Of a stretch of DNA of 13,006 bases, positions 12,998 to 13,006 are shown in pieces. The DNA is from an uncultured Eubacteriales bacterium. Lineage in GTDB: Bacteria; Bacillota; Clostridia; Christensenellales; Aristaeellaceae. The DNA lies in NCBI GenBank assembly GCA_902782795.1, contig CACZOT010000013.1, positions 1 to 13,006 of the forward strand, written 5' to 3'. Within the stretch, counting starts at the first letter, position 1; every line of letters begins with the position of its first letter. Both the position numbers and the translations under genes were made by a program. The notes below the pieces were generated by a model, which did no database searches, was not told where the DNA came from, and saw nothing but the letters and a program-made list of their open reading frames with translations.

Positions 12998-13006
12998 ATG
13001 CGCTAC
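12998..13006 (+). CDS. start of an unknown gene, cut by the window edge
   Basis: Only ATG CGC TAC is present. A strong AAAGGAGG at 12984-12991 with 6 nt spacing supports a real start. Product unknown. Confidence 0.6.

Overview
The window is GC-rich bacterial DNA with strong AGGAGG-type ribosome binding sites and TTGnnn-17-TATAAT-type promoters. It carries an MGDG-synthase/UgtP-like glycosyltransferase and small cysteine-containing hydrolases. This points to a high-GC member of the Clostridia (Bacillota), probably uncultured and host-associated; that placement is inference from style and gene families, not from a marker gene. No tRNA, rRNA, CRISPR array, IS element or phage gene was seen.

Left part (1-6547, minus strand). 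A truncated ABC transporter permease gene runs off the left edge. Upstream of it lies a seven-gene set read leftward from about 6547 to a terminator at 862-894. In transcription order it encodes a thiazoline-carboxylate-hydrolase-like protein, a divergent ketopantoate-reductase-like protein, a frameshifted SRPBCC protein, an HSL-type alpha/beta hydrolase, a six-helix membrane protein, a BAAT-type alpha/beta hydrolase and a class I methyltransferase. Two internal ATGA overlaps and short gaps indicate an operon, with a second promoter at 4797-4825. The set looks like a small-molecule processing cluster, but no substrate can be read from the sequence.

Middle (6548-9421, plus strand). A divergent promoter region with a perfect 18-bp palindrome precedes a secreted homologue of Treponema pallidum Tp47, then a membrane protein that fuses a ferric-reductase-like haem domain to an extracytoplasmic FMN-binding domain with an SGAT flavinylation motif. 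An intrinsic terminator lies between the two genes and a strong bidirectional one follows. The pair looks like an extracytoplasmic flavin/haem redox module.

Shared regulation. A 16-bp motif, GTTAG-N6-CTAAC or a close variant, occurs at five intergenic places: twice upstream of the ABC gene, at both promoters of the minus-strand set, and as the perfect palindrome upstream of the Tp47/FMN pair. The half-sites resemble DtxR/IdeR iron boxes, so an iron-linked regulon is a reasonable hypothesis; TetR/MarR-type control is the main alternative.

Right part (9422-13006). It holds the remains of a frameshifted minus-strand gene, a SpeE-like Rossmann-fold protein (plus), a convergent small secreted protein (minus), a UgtP-like glycosyltransferase (plus), a highly structured 213-nt leader with two interleaved inverted repeats, and the first three codons of another gene at the right edge.
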